A stretch of 17,097 nt of DNA. Source: Alphaproteobacteria bacterium (GTDB lineage Bacteria; Pseudomonadota; Alphaproteobacteria; Puniceispirillales; Puniceispirillaceae). Position numbers and translations under genes: made by a program. The stretch covers positions 1-17,097 of the forward strand of contig JAACDT010000186.1 in the NCBI GenBank assembly GCA_009936885.1. The letters are read 5' to 3'. The notes beneath the pieces were generated by a model. It ran no database searches. It saw only the letters and a program-made list of their open reading frames with translations, and had not been told where the DNA came from. This document shows positions 1-8,548 of the stretch, in pieces. Numbering within the stretch: the stretch's first letter is position 1; each line of letters opens with the position of its first letter.

Positions 1-1794
1 AAAACCCCTCCCCCACGTACATTATTTGCATTTATGAGATGGTGTTTGAATGGGACATATGCTGCATTAACACTGGCCGCTGTTGCAAGCATTCTATCTG
101 GTGTTGTTGAGACGTTTACAGCTGCGCTGATAGGGTTTGTTATTGATTTGATTTTAGAATCAAGCCCGCAATCTTTATTTGCCGAAAAAGGGTTTTTGCT
201 TCTGGGTGCAGTGGGCTTTCTATTTTTAATAAGGCCCATTTTTTTCTTTTTCTCTAACTATATGCAATCCATTGTTATCAGCCCGAATATTCGCAGCTCA
301 ATATCTATCCGCATACATCGATGGACCCTTGGACATTCAAAAAGTTACTTCGATAATGATTTTGCAGGCAGGATAGCACAAAAAGAAATACAAGCTTCGC
401 GCTCCCTAACAGACGTAGTTGTAGAATTAATACATACGGTTCTTTTTGCATTAGCCTCGGTTGCTTCCTCATTCTGGATAATCAGTCTGATTGATTGGCG
501 GGCGGGCTTAATCGTAGTCATATGGTTTGCTGGATTTTACGCGATGATGGCGTTCTTTATGCCAAGAATTAAGATAACCTCATCTAAAAGGGCTAATGCT
601 CAGGCGGAGGCAACAGGCCAGATAGTTGATACTGTAAGTAACATAAATCTTGTTAAGCTTTTTGCGAATTCAAAGCATGAGGATAGAGCTGCAATCGGAG
701 CGTTTTCAAAATTAAGGGATGCGCTCATTACCTATGGTAACGAGATTGTTTGGTTTAGAACATGCATTTTAGTTTATGCTAGCTCGATTTTTGTAGCTGT
801 CACTTTCTATACAATATTTTTGTGGACGAGCGGGTCTGCCACCCCAGGTGAAGTGGTGGCATCTGGCTCTATTGCAATGCGCTTGATGATGATGGCAGGC
901 TGGGTAAGTTTCTCACTCATGGCTATTTACACAAATCTTGGTGAAGTTGAAGACGCCATGAAAACACTAGCAGTTCCCCATGATATGAGTGATAGCCAAA
1001 ACGCTAAAGAGCTTATCGTGCAAAATAGTGATGTTGAATTCAGCAACGTAACATTTGCGTATGGACAAAAGAAAGGCGGATTAAAAGATATTTCACTTTC
1101 AATTAGACAAGGAGAAAAGTTGGGTGTTGTTGGGGCATCAGGTGCAGGAAAATCTACCCTAATTGCTTTACTTTTACGCCTTTATGACACTGAAAAAGGT
1201 GATGTGCTGATTGACAATCAAAATGTGCGAGATGTAACACAAGAGAGCTTAAGAAGTAACATCAGTGTGGTCTCGCAAGAGACATCCATGTTCAACAGAA
1301 CGGCACGCGATAATATCATGTATGGCAGAGCGGATGCAACTGAGCTGGATATGATTGAAGCTGCAAAAAACGCAGGCGCGCATGAATTCATTTTGGACCT
1401 TGTAGATAATCAGGGACGCACAGGATATGATGCCTATCTTGGAGAGCGAGGCGTGAAGCTTTCAGGGGGGCAACGCCAGCGAATAGCACTTGCACGAGCC
1501 ATAATAAAAGATGCCCCGATTTTAGTTCTAGATGAGGCTACAAGTGCGTTAGACAGCGAAGTTGAGAGTGTAATCCAGGTAGCACTGCAGCATATTATGG
1601 TTGGTAAAACAGTATTTGCAATTGCACATCGGCTTTCGACAATTGCGCATATGGACCGAATTATTGTGATGGATGAAGGACAAATAATTGAGCAAGGAAC
1701 GCACAGCTCTCTTCTTGAACTAAATGGAATATATTCAGGTTATTGGAATCGGCAATCAGGCGGGTTCTTGGGATTAGAAGTTGCGGCTGAATAA
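1..1794 (+). CDS. ABC exporter, fused membrane and ATPase domains (5'-partial)
   Basis: Half-transporter of the MsbA/LmrA exporter type, expected to dimerise in the inner membrane and drive export of a lipid, peptide or drug-like substrate by ATP hydrolysis; the substrate cannot be told. Numbered from the ATG at 34: hydrophobic membrane segments lie in about residues 8-300. The ATPase domain follows, with Walker A GASGAGKST (367-375), signature LSGGQ (476-480), Walker B ILVLDEA (D500, E501) and switch His532, so it looks catalytically intact. The frame is open to base 1 and encodes a proline-rich stretch (KTPPPRTLFAF) before that ATG. Such a lead-in is usual for these proteins, so the true start probably lies outside the window. 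The gene is followed by a 338-bp gap, so nothing ties it functionally to the sugar locus. Confidence 0.93.
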   Translation, partial: KTPPPRTLFAFMRWCLNGTYAALTLAAVASILSGVVETFTAALIGFVIDLILESSPQSLFAEKGFLLLGAVGFLFLIRPIFFFFSNYMQSIVISPNIRSSISIRIHRWTLGHSKSYFDNDFAGRIAQKEIQASRSLTDVVVELIHTVLFALASVASSFWIISLIDWRAGLIVVIWFAGFYAMMAFFMPRIKITSSKRANAQAEATGQIVDTVSNINLVKLFANSKHEDRAAIGAFSKLRDALITYGNEIVWFRTCILVYASSIFVAVTFYTIFLWTSGSATPGEVVASGSIAMRLMMMAGWVSFSLMAIYTNLGEVEDAMKTLAVPHDMSDSQNAKELIVQNSDVEFSNVTFAYGQKKGGLKDISLSIRQGEKLGVVGASGAGKSTLIALLLRLYDTEKGDVLIDNQNVRDVTQESLRSNISVVSQETSMFNRTARDNIMYGRADATELDMIEAAKNAGAHEFILDLVDNQGRTGYDAYLGERGVKLSGGQRQRIALARAIIKDAPILVLDEATSALDSEVESVIQVALQHIMVGKTVFAIAHRLSTIAHMDRIIVMDEGQIIEQGTHSSLLELNGIYSGYWNRQSGGFLGLEVAAE

Positions 1795-2132
1795 TCAAGG
1801 TAGGCTCACCTGTTAACTCCTTAATATGGGCATGCTACCATCGCGTTGTGCAATGTTGTTTTGATGTCTGATTAAAGTATATGCAGACCAGCTTACTATT
1901 CTATTTAGCTATAAAAATTATGTGTATCTAAAGAAGTTCGTTTTCTAATCGGTTCCTATTTTTTTGAAGCCAGAGCTTTAAGCAAAATATAGGATAAAAC
2001 CAACGCTCTTTTTTTATTTTTATCAATTGATTCAATATGTTAAAATATTTCAAATTTACATTATTTTCTTGAGTTAGCCGCTCTAAAACTGTAGGGTTAA
2101 ATGGCGATAAAACACTGCGGGGCACTCGGGTA
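1795..2132. other. Intergenic region with no recognisable gene
   Basis: This 338-bp AT-rich stretch lies between the ABC exporter and the sugar ATPase. I see no convincing coding frame, RNA gene, mobile element or strong intrinsic terminator. A run of seven T follows GCTC near 2004-2015, but no good stem precedes it. A weak candidate promoter (2027-2055) lies towards the right end. The 13-bp repeat found in front of lacI was not found here by eye. Confidence 0.5.
2027..2055 (+). promoter_or_regulatory. Candidate sigma70-type promoter for the sugar ATPase gene
   Basis: TTGATT at 2027-2032 and TCAAAT at 2050-2055 are separated by 17 bases, each matching four of six consensus bases. Transcription would start near 2062, about 70 bases before the TTG start codon. 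The region is very AT-rich, so chance matches are likely. The call rests mainly on position: the downstream gene is convergent with the other sugar genes and must have its own promoter. Confidence 0.22.
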
Positions 2133-3218
2133 TTGGCCAGTATTAAGTTAGATAAAGTGAACAAATGGTTTAGTGATAAACACATCATAAAGGATGTATC
2201 ACTTGATATAAGAAGTGGCTCTTTTTCAGTCCTTGTTGGACCTAGTGGGTGTGGGAAGTCAACGCTTCTTAGAATGATTGCCGGATTAGAAGATATTAAT
2301 AATGGTACTGTGTCTATTGATGGGCTAGTTGTTAATGACCTTGCGCCCAAACATCGAAGTGTTGCGATGGTATTCCAATCTTATGCGCTATTTCCCTATA
2401 TGACTGTTTTTGAAAACATTGCATTTGGTCTTACAATTGAAAAAAGGCCAAAGGACGAGATTAAAGAGCGTGTTTTTGAAACTGCACGAATACTGCAGAT
2501 AGAAGAATTACTTAAAAGAAAACCTAAACAATTATCTGGTGGTCAAAAACAGAGGGTAGCCATAGGGCGTGCGATAATTAGGAAGCCAAAAGTTTTTCTA
2601 TTCGACGAGCCACTTTCTAATTTGGATGCGTCACTTCGAGTACAGATGCGGGTTGAAATAGCAAGGCTCCATGATCAATTAGGTGCGACAATGGTGTATG
2701 TAACCCATGACCAAACTGAAGCAATGACGATGGCTGATGAAATAGTTGTTTTAGATAAAGGAGAGGTATCCCAGATCGGGCCACCGATTAGTCTGTATAA
2801 AAAACCAGCGAATGAGTTTGTTGGTGGATTTATAGGTTCTCCAAAAATGAATCTCATTGATTCTAAAGTTTCCAAAAAATCTAAACAAGGTTTTGAGGTT
2901 GGTTTAATGAAATCTGTTAACCTTGCCATAAACGGGTCTTCTGATAACATTAATATCGGAGATGATATTCGACTAGGCATTCGGCCAGAAGACCTTTGGG
3001 TGAATTCTGCTAAGTTCAAAAGCTGGAAAGGAAGAGTTATTATTGTTGAAAGGCTTGGCTCAAGTACTTTTCTATATATTGATAAAGAGGGTGAACCGCT
3101 TATTGCGGAAACAAATTCAGAGAGCAACATCACTGTTGGCGATGAGGTCGAGGTAGGATTTAACCCTGAAAAGTGCCATATTTTTAATGCTGATGGGCAG
3201 ATTATATCAGCTCATTGA
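2133..3218 (+). CDS. ugpC: Sugar ABC transporter ATP-binding protein (MalK/UgpC/MsmK type)
   Basis: Cytoplasmic ATPase subunit of a CUT1 carbohydrate importer, 361 residues, the usual length for MalK/UgpC. Walker A GPSGCGKST is at residues 36-44, the signature LSGGQ at 134-138, Walker B FDEP at 157-160 with D158 and E159, and the switch His192. The stretch FDEPLSNLDASLRVQMR and the later FIGSPKMN are typical of this subfamily. The C-terminal 120 residues match the expected OB/TOBE regulatory region. The start is TTG: an in-frame stop at 2070 and the lack of ATG between them leave TTG at 2133 as the best choice, giving the family-typical MASIKL start. A weak purine run (GCGGGG, about 10 bases upstream) may act as ribosome binding site. 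The gene is convergent with the sugar operon and ends 31 bp from it, so it is probably the partner of the permeases at 5427-7148. The exact gene symbol is by family resemblance. Confidence 0.92.
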   Translation: MASIKLDKVNKWFSDKHIIKDVSLDIRSGSFSVLVGPSGCGKSTLLRMIAGLEDINNGTVSIDGLVVNDLAPKHRSVAMVFQSYALFPYMTVFENIAFGLTIEKRPKDEIKERVFETARILQIEELLKRKPKQLSGGQKQRVAIGRAIIRKPKVFLFDEPLSNLDASLRVQMRVEIARLHDQLGATMVYVTHDQTEAMTMADEIVVLDKGEVSQIGPPISLYKKPANEFVGGFIGSPKMNLIDSKVSKKSKQGFEVGLMKSVNLAINGSSDNINIGDDIRLGIRPEDLWVNSAKFKSWKGRVIIVERLGSSTFLYIDKEGEPLIAETNSESNITVGDEVEVGFNPEKCHIFNADGQIISAH

Positions 3219-3249
3219 TTTGTATATTTAAATATTTTGGAATGGTGAT

Positions 3250-5424
3250 CTAAGTAATTTCTATCATTTCTGTAAATAGAGTTCCTGCTTCAACAACAAG
3301 TCCAATTGACCCTGATAAAAGAGGGTTATTTTTATCATCATACTCAAGAATAGACTTTGAATTCATTTTGCCCGTTATTACGCTACCATTTACGCCTAAC
3401 TCTAGGTGGTAGGCTTTGTTCAGCTCAAATGTTTCTTGTATCTCGCATAATATAGTGACCCCATCGAGCACTTTCACAAGCCTTAATATTCCTTTAGCTG
3501 TTAACTCTAGCGCATAATATCTCTGAAGCCCTTGCACTCTTGCTACAATTCCCCCTGACTTACCAAGGTAAAATTTCACATCTGTTGAAACGGTATAATC
3601 CGACCATTCAGATGACCCAGTGAGTATTAAACCCCTACCAAAATTATTACTTATTTTGAAAGCTGGCTCCCAAGATCTATCTGTCCAATGATCACATGCT
3701 TTAATCCAGCTTTGTCGCCACATTACTGCCGCGTTCCTATCTGGCACTTTCCCTCGCGCAAGCGGATTAACATGATCTGGTCTATGGAATTTAGTAAAAG
3801 CTTTTCCTGATATATTGACATAATCAAGATATAGTACGCCATCTGTCTGATTTTTAACGGAGATGATCTCTAAGCCTATTTCAGCGATAGGGAATGAGTC
3901 TGGAACTTTCACCTTCCAGTCAATCTTCTGCGTTTGACCAGGTTTAATTGTGATAATTTCTGCACCGAATGTTGTAAGTGCATCACTTTTGGAATAGGCA
4001 TTCACAAAAAAGCGGAATGAGAGTGGCTGCTTGTTATTTATATCTGCAGTTACTTCAGAGGAAATTAGTTGGCCTGAATAGATTTGGGGGCAACATAAAA
4101 AGTTATAACTAAAAAATGTCTTTTTTGCTTCACCCGTTAGCTGTGTTAATTCCTTCGGGAAAAAAGAGTTCGCAAATATTTTTCCACTTTCGGTTTGTGC
4201 CAGATTGTACCTTATTTTAAGTGCGCGGCTTCCAGTGTGACTATGCCCTTCGACGTTAGTTATTTCTAAAAATGAGCTGTTAGATGTTAGATTTAAAATA
4301 GCTCCCTTCCACCCTTGAATAGAACCGGGCATCTCAAAGTTATAGCGTGCACCATTTTTTGGTGGTTGAAATTCTATTCCTCGAATTTGGTTCGCAATCT
4401 TAATAATTTTATAAGATTCCGTCAGAGCATCCGTAATTGTCTGCGAGCCATCAGCGGTTGGACAATACATTATGTCACTAACCGGGCCTCGCCAATCTGT
4501 TCCACTATCAAAACTGTTTAAACCGTTTCTGATGCCAATAAGACAGCCAACATTCCCAGAATTGCAATCTGTATCCCATCCAGCCGTATTTACGATATTC
4601 ATTGTTTTATCAAAATCACCCTCACCATATAATAAAGAGAGAATAATCAATGCGTGATTTGGAATCATATGACACCCACCAGGATAGTGCTGATAACCAT
4701 ATCGGTTTTCAATACTCTGCCTTGTTTTCTTCCAATCTTTTTCTGATGAATGCCATTCTTCAATATCGCTTATTCTTCTGAAAATACTAGAATCTTTCGG
4801 AATAAGCGTTTTAGCGACTGATAATAGTTTTGATATATTTGTCTCCACAAATGCATATGATTCGAGCGCAGCAACGATCTTTGCGCCATACACTGCTTCG
4901 CCATCATGACTAACGCTTGCCGCTTTTCCAGCAAGTACCGCTGCTTTTTCCGGGTCACCCGGACAAACCATTGCCCATCCATCGATAAAGATTTGCGCAC
5001 CTATCTGCTCTGCAACCACTTTCCCATTTTGTGCGATCGAACCACTTTGGGGTGCAAAAATCCCATTCTTTAGATTTTGATAAGCTGTATGCTCTGATGA
5101 CTCCCCAACACCGCCCCACCATAAGATCGTCTCTTTCTCAACAATATAGTTTAGCCAAGTCTGGCCAATTTGCTTTGCCTCAATATCAAGGTTAGATTCA
5201 TAATCCTTCAAAGCTCTTAAAAAGGTGAAGGTTCCTGTAATGTCATCATCGGGTACAATTAAAGGCTTTTTCAGCTTGTCATTTACATAGTAATGCACCT
5301 CGCCGATTCTTTGCATAATAATATCATATGTCCATTGCTCGAATGGTCTGCCAAGATAGACGCCTATTATCTTGCCAAGCACACCTGCATATACTTTTTC
5401 TTGATAAATACTATCAAGTTCCAT
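3250..5424 (-). CDS. ADP-ribosylglycohydrolase-fold enzyme with C-terminal beta-rich domains
   Basis: 724 residues, no signal peptide, so probably cytoplasmic. Residues about 8-340 form an ADP-ribosylglycohydrolase (DraG/ARH) type domain. An acidic cluster VPDDDITGTF (57-66) and a second motif AGWDTDCNSGN (281-291), followed by spaced glycines, match the two halves of the family's dinuclear metal site. Known members remove ADP-ribose from proteins or hydrolyse related N- or O-ribosides. In a sugar-import operon the role is more likely cleavage of an imported glycoside or riboside, which is inference. DraG/ARH enzymes are about 300-350 residues. Here about 380 extra residues follow: a beta-rich segment (about 360-550) and a terminal region (about 590-724, with SDYTVSTDVKFYLG and YYALEL) resembling a concanavalin/LamG-like jelly roll that could bind carbohydrate. 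AAGGGG lies just upstream of the ATG, and the gene starts 2 bases after the permease stop, so the two are co-translated. Confidence 0.82.
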   Translation of the reverse strand: MELDSIYQEKVYAGVLGKIIGVYLGRPFEQWTYDIIMQRIGEVHYYVNDKLKKPLIVPDDDITGTFTFLRALKDYESNLDIEAKQIGQTWLNYIVEKETILWWGGVGESSEHTAYQNLKNGIFAPQSGSIAQNGKVVAEQIGAQIFIDGWAMVCPGDPEKAAVLAGKAASVSHDGEAVYGAKIVAALESYAFVETNISKLLSVAKTLIPKDSSIFRRISDIEEWHSSEKDWKKTRQSIENRYGYQHYPGGCHMIPNHALIILSLLYGEGDFDKTMNIVNTAGWDTDCNSGNVGCLIGIRNGLNSFDSGTDWRGPVSDIMYCPTADGSQTITDALTESYKIIKIANQIRGIEFQPPKNGARYNFEMPGSIQGWKGAILNLTSNSSFLEITNVEGHSHTGSRALKIRYNLAQTESGKIFANSFFPKELTQLTGEAKKTFFSYNFLCCPQIYSGQLISSEVTADINNKQPLSFRFFVNAYSKSDALTTFGAEIITIKPGQTQKIDWKVKVPDSFPIAEIGLEIISVKNQTDGVLYLDYVNISGKAFTKFHRPDHVNPLARGKVPDRNAAVMWRQSWIKACDHWTDRSWEPAFKISNNFGRGLILTGSSEWSDYTVSTDVKFYLGKSGGIVARVQGLQRYYALELTAKGILRLVKVLDGVTILCEIQETFELNKAYHLELGVNGSVITGKMNSKSILEYDDKNNPLLSGSIGLVVEAGTLFTEMIEIT

Positions 5425-5426
5425 AA

Positions 5427-6269
5427 CTACCCCTTGGTTCCGCCACTCGTCAAACCGGCTATAAAATTTCTTTGAAACAAAATAAAAAGTATCGCTAGGG
5501 GTGCGGCCATCATTATAGAAGCGGCACTTATCAATGCATAATTTTCTTCTCTTCGATTCTGAAAAGAATATAAAATTGTTGAGATTGGCTTGAACTCTTC
5601 ATTGTGAATAAATGTCACAGCAAATAAAAACTCATTCCAAACCGCCAGACTTACAACAAGCCCAGTTGTAAGGAAAACTGGCCACGACAAGGGCAAAGCA
5701 ACGCGGGTGAATAACTGAAAAGTGGATGCCCCTTCCACAATCGCTGCTTCAAATAACTCTCGCGGAAGTTGAACCATATAGCTCCTAATCAAAAAAACAG
5801 CGAATGGCGCATTCAGCGCACTGTAAATAAGTATTAGTCCAATAAAGGTGTTATTAAGATGGAGATTTTTCCAGATAATAAATAATGGAAGTATAAATAA
5901 TTGGGCTGGAATACTAAGACCAACTAGAAGATAAATGCCTATTAATATCGTAGCTTTTCCATTTGGGTTTAAAACAGCCAAACTAAATGCAGCCATGCTC
6001 GAAAATGTAAGACACACGGTTAATGTTCCTGTGACTAGCAACAGCGAATTCATCATTACCTGCGCATAATTTCCAATCACAAATGCATCATAGTAATTCA
6101 TCAATCTAACTGTTTCAGGAAAGCCAAGCGGATTTATTCCAAATTCCTCATCTGGCTTAATTGAGTTAAACACTAGCACCATTATCGGCATAATTATCGT
6201 TAGCGCTAGAGTCATTAAAATAATGTGATTACTAACGGCGCCTCTCAGCTTATTTTCAGAGATTCGCAT
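5427..6269 (-). CDS. Carbohydrate ABC transporter permease, MalG/UgpE-like
   Basis: Inner-membrane permease of 280 residues with about six hydrophobic segments, the usual MalG-type size. The cytoplasmic coupling loop carries the EAA motif: E174-A-A-I-V-E-G180, followed by LPLSWP, which docks on the ATPase. The short N-terminus and the hydrophobic segment right after it (ILMTLALTIIMPIMVLVFN) fit the MalG/UgpE side of the pair. A GGGAGA ribosome binding site lies about 8 bases before the ATG, and only 3 bases separate it from the stop of the preceding permease gene, so translation is likely coupled. With the neighbouring MalF-like permease it should form the membrane channel used by the binding protein at 7197-8528 and the ATPase at 2133-3218. 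The transported sugar cannot be read from the sequence. Confidence 0.92.
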   Translation of the reverse strand: MRISENKLRGAVSNHIILMTLALTIIMPIMVLVFNSIKPDEEFGINPLGFPETVRLMNYYDAFVIGNYAQVMMNSLLLVTGTLTVCLTFSSMAAFSLAVLNPNGKATILIGIYLLVGLSIPAQLFILPLFIIWKNLHLNNTFIGLILIYSALNAPFAVFLIRSYMVQLPRELFEAAIVEGASTFQLFTRVALPLSWPVFLTTGLVVSLAVWNEFLFAVTFIHNEEFKPISTILYSFQNRREENYALISAASIMMAAPLAILFILFQRNFIAGLTSGGTKG

Positions 6270-6272
6270 TAT

Positions 6273-7148
6273 TTATATCTCCCAGCCTAATTTTCTTAGC
6301 GTCCAAAAGAAACCCAAAATAGTAAACACATAAACAAACATCAATGCCCCAACAGCAGAGGCATATCCAACATTCATATTTCTAAAAGCTTCAAAATACA
6401 TAAAATTAGCAACGACTTCAGAGCTGTAGGCAGGCCCCCCAGAAGTGAGAATATAAACATAATCAAAGGCTGGGACAGACCAGATAATAATTATCAGAAA
6501 AGAAAACAAAAACATCGGTCTGATTGATGGAAATGTGACAAATCGAAATGTTTGCCATTTTGACGCACCCTCAATATCCGCAGCTTCATACAAGCTTTCA
6601 TCAACTTGATACATAGCGGTTATATAAATCACGACAAGGAAACCCCAAAAATGCCAACCATCTACAAATGCAACTGCATACAAAGAAGTCTCCTTGGTAG
6701 TTAGCGGCGATGTTGCCAACGACTCCCACCCTATATCTTTAAAAAAAGCCGCTAATCCGTGAATGGGATGGAATAGATATTTCCAAATTAGACAATTAAC
6801 GATGCTTGCCAAAATATATGGGAAAAAGAAAACAAATCTGTAAAACATCTGAAATCGTTTGACCCCCGTTAGCAAAAAAGCAGCTAAAAGCGCCAAAGCA
6901 ATGGGCACTGTTAGGAATAAAACAGTCCAGATTAAATTATGAATGATAGCTTTTTTAAACACACGATCATCAAATAATTCCAAGAAATTCTCAAAGCCAA
7001 CAAAATTGATTTTACCGAACCCATTCCAATCCGTAAAACAAAGGGCAAGGCTTGATAATGACGGAATAGCCACCACAAGCAAATGTATAAACAATACAGG
7101 GGCCAGAAAAAGCCAGCTTGTCATTTCTTTATTCGATAAGTTTTTCAT
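6273..7148 (-). CDS. Carbohydrate ABC transporter permease, MalF/UgpA-like
   Basis: Inner-membrane permease with about six hydrophobic segments. Its EAA coupling loop is E188-A-A-D-I-E-G194, counted from the ATG at 7148. I chose this ATG (MKNLSNKEMTSWLFLAP) over an upstream TTG at 7190 because the longer version would run through a strong hairpin (7158-7184) and adds a non-hydrophobic extension; the start at 7148 gives 292 residues, a normal size. No strong ribosome binding site precedes 7148, and an ATG at 7124 (MTSWLFLAP) is also possible. The gene follows the binding protein and precedes the second permease by 3 bases, the standard binding protein-permease-permease order of CUT1 operons. 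Confidence 0.9.
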   Translation of the reverse strand: MKNLSNKEMTSWLFLAPVLFIHLLVVAIPSLSSLALCFTDWNGFGKINFVGFENFLELFDDRVFKKAIIHNLIWTVLFLTVPIALALLAAFLLTGVKRFQMFYRFVFFFPYILASIVNCLIWKYLFHPIHGLAAFFKDIGWESLATSPLTTKETSLYAVAFVDGWHFWGFLVVIYITAMYQVDESLYEAADIEGASKWQTFRFVTFPSIRPMFLFSFLIIIIWSVPAFDYVYILTSGGPAYSSEVVANFMYFEAFRNMNVGYASAVGALMFVYVFTILGFFWTLRKLGWEI

Positions 7149-7157
7149 GAGAACGAT

Positions 7158-7184
7158 AAATGGAGCCGCAGAACGGCTCCATTT
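7158..7184 (-). promoter_or_regulatory. Intercistronic hairpin between binding-protein and permease genes
   Basis: A perfect 11-bp inverted repeat (7158-7168 paired with 7174-7184, core TGGAGCCG/CGGCTCCA) closes a 5-base loop just after the stop codon of the binding-protein gene. On the minus strand no clear U-run follows, so it is unlikely to be a full intrinsic terminator. In other sugar operons such hairpins protect the 3' end of the binding-protein message or partly stop transcription, so that binding protein is made in excess over permease. That role is inferred here. Confidence 0.65.
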
Positions 7185-7196
7185 CACCAATAGTTT

Positions 7197-8528
7197 CTAT
7201 CTTGCTGCTATCGGCAAGAGTTCGTTATTCTTTCTTGCTTTTTCCCAGAGCTTTTGCTGTTCAACTAGAAATTCTTCAACTGAGATATCACCAGCCCAGA
7301 CTACTTCCATATCCTTCCAGATATGCGTTCCAGCTTCTGGCGGATAGTAGGTCCATGTTGTATACCCATAGTTACCGTTACCTGTTCTCTCAGAAAAGTC
7401 TACGAGATAATCACGCAACTTTGGTTCGATATCACCCGCAAAGTCAGCTTCCTCATAATAAAGAGGCATTAGCCATTCACCAAAATTTCGGCTTTTAGTG
7501 AGCTCAATAATGGTGTCTTTGTTGGTTAAAATCCAATTAAGTACTTCAGCTGCAGCATCAGGGTTCTTACTTGCAGCGTTTATTGATAATGTTCCACCAA
7601 CTGAAAGCTGATAGTTAGGCTCCCCGCCTTCCTCAGTTAGTATAGGAAGTGGTGCCCATCCCCAATCATCTGACTTACCATCGAGACCTGTTGCTATTTC
7701 AAAACCCCACGAACCAATTTGAAGCATTGCTGCCTCTCTGTTCTGGAATTGGGCCGAGAAATCATCCCACCCAACAGCATAGTAATTCTCAAGGCTTCCA
7801 GACCAGTAGCCAGCAAGCATATGCTTTTTAAGCAGTTCTAAAGATTCCACAAACTCTGGATCCGTCCATTCTTTCTCGCCAACCATTGCCTTATAAACGT
7901 TATCAGGGCCAGCCACAGTATTTAAGTAGTTGCCTGCAAGATGCTCATGTGTCATTTGCCAGCCAGAAGAGCCATAGGCAAACGGATACAAACCTTTCTC
8001 TTGTATCTTAGCTGCTAGAGCTTCATATTCAGCAAGATTAGTTGGAAGCGACCATCCATTTTCTTCAAACAATGTTTTATTGTAGAAATACAACATGCTT
8101 TCATAGTTTTTGGGTAATGAGTAAAGCTCATCGCTAAATACACCTGTATTATAAGCCCATGGTAAGATTTTATCACTCCAGCCGAATTTTTCAGCATACC
8201 CTTCCAAAGATTTAAGGAACCCGCCTTCTACATATTTTGCGACATAAGTAGCACCAGAAGAACTTACTATGTCAGGGCCTACGCCCGCTAGCAGTGCTGT
8301 CCTCGTTGCCTCATTATACTCGCCTTCTTTAAAAATGATCTCTAATTCAATCTCACTCTGAGATGAATTAAAACCATCTTGGATATATTGCGTTAATGCT
8401 GCATTTAAACCACTTCCCTCATTAGAATAATTCCACCAAGAGATTTGCGTTTTCGAAACCGCTACTGTTGAAAAAAGAAATGATGTGGTAATGATACCGT
8501 AAAAAATACTCTTTGAAATAACTCTCAA
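7197..8528 (-). CDS. Sugar ABC transporter substrate-binding protein (CUT1, SBP_bac_1-like)
   Basis: Periplasmic sugar-binding protein, 443 residues, normal for the family. It starts with a signal peptide: Arg2 and Lys6, a hydrophobic core (IFYGIITTSFLFSTVAV), and likely cleavage near residue 25. The mature start TQISWWNYS and later features such as GVGPDIV, AAMLQIGSWGFE and AAEVLNWILTN are typical of extracellular solute-binding family 1. The start codon is TTG (8528-8526), supported by a strong GGGGAGGA site about 5 bases upstream; no ATG lies nearby. It begins 20 bases after the lacI stop, so regulator and binding protein are probably on one transcript. It is followed by a strong hairpin and two permease genes. 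The ligand is unknown; many tryptophans and tyrosines are consistent with sugar stacking. Confidence 0.93.
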   Translation of the reverse strand: MRVISKSIFYGIITTSFLFSTVAVSKTQISWWNYSNEGSGLNAALTQYIQDGFNSSQSEIELEIIFKEGEYNEATRTALLAGVGPDIVSSSGATYVAKYVEGGFLKSLEGYAEKFGWSDKILPWAYNTGVFSDELYSLPKNYESMLYFYNKTLFEENGWSLPTNLAEYEALAAKIQEKGLYPFAYGSSGWQMTHEHLAGNYLNTVAGPDNVYKAMVGEKEWTDPEFVESLELLKKHMLAGYWSGSLENYYAVGWDDFSAQFQNREAAMLQIGSWGFEIATGLDGKSDDWGWAPLPILTEEGGEPNYQLSVGGTLSINAASKNPDAAAEVLNWILTNKDTIIELTKSRNFGEWLMPLYYEEADFAGDIEPKLRDYLVDFSERTGNGNYGYTTWTYYPPEAGTHIWKDMEVVWAGDISVEEFLVEQQKLWEKARKNNELLPIAAR

Positions 8529-8548
8529 TTTTTCCTCCCCTTGTTTTG

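Noticed and set aside
2101..2151. Short ATG frame (MAIKHCGALGYWPVLS) with a GTAGGG-like site, overlapping the ATPase start
   Set aside because: It has 16 codons with no similarity to the N-terminus of the ATPase. It could be a leader peptide, but nothing beyond position supports it.
1928..2350. 140-codon minus-strand open frame covering part of the 1795-2132 gap
   Set aside because: Most of it is antisense to the start of the sugar ATPase gene, and the translation shows no family features.
2675..3133. 152-codon minus-strand frame
   Set aside because: It lies wholly antisense to the sugar ATPase gene, whose motifs are unambiguous.
3224..3235. ATATTTAAATAT palindrome between the convergent ATPase and glycohydrolase genes
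   Set aside because: It is an AT-only 12-mer in AT-rich DNA with no loop, too weak to call a terminator.
6943..7498. Plus-strand frames of 134 and 112 codons
   Set aside because: They are antisense to the MalF-like permease and sugar-binding protein genes and contain no recognisable domains.
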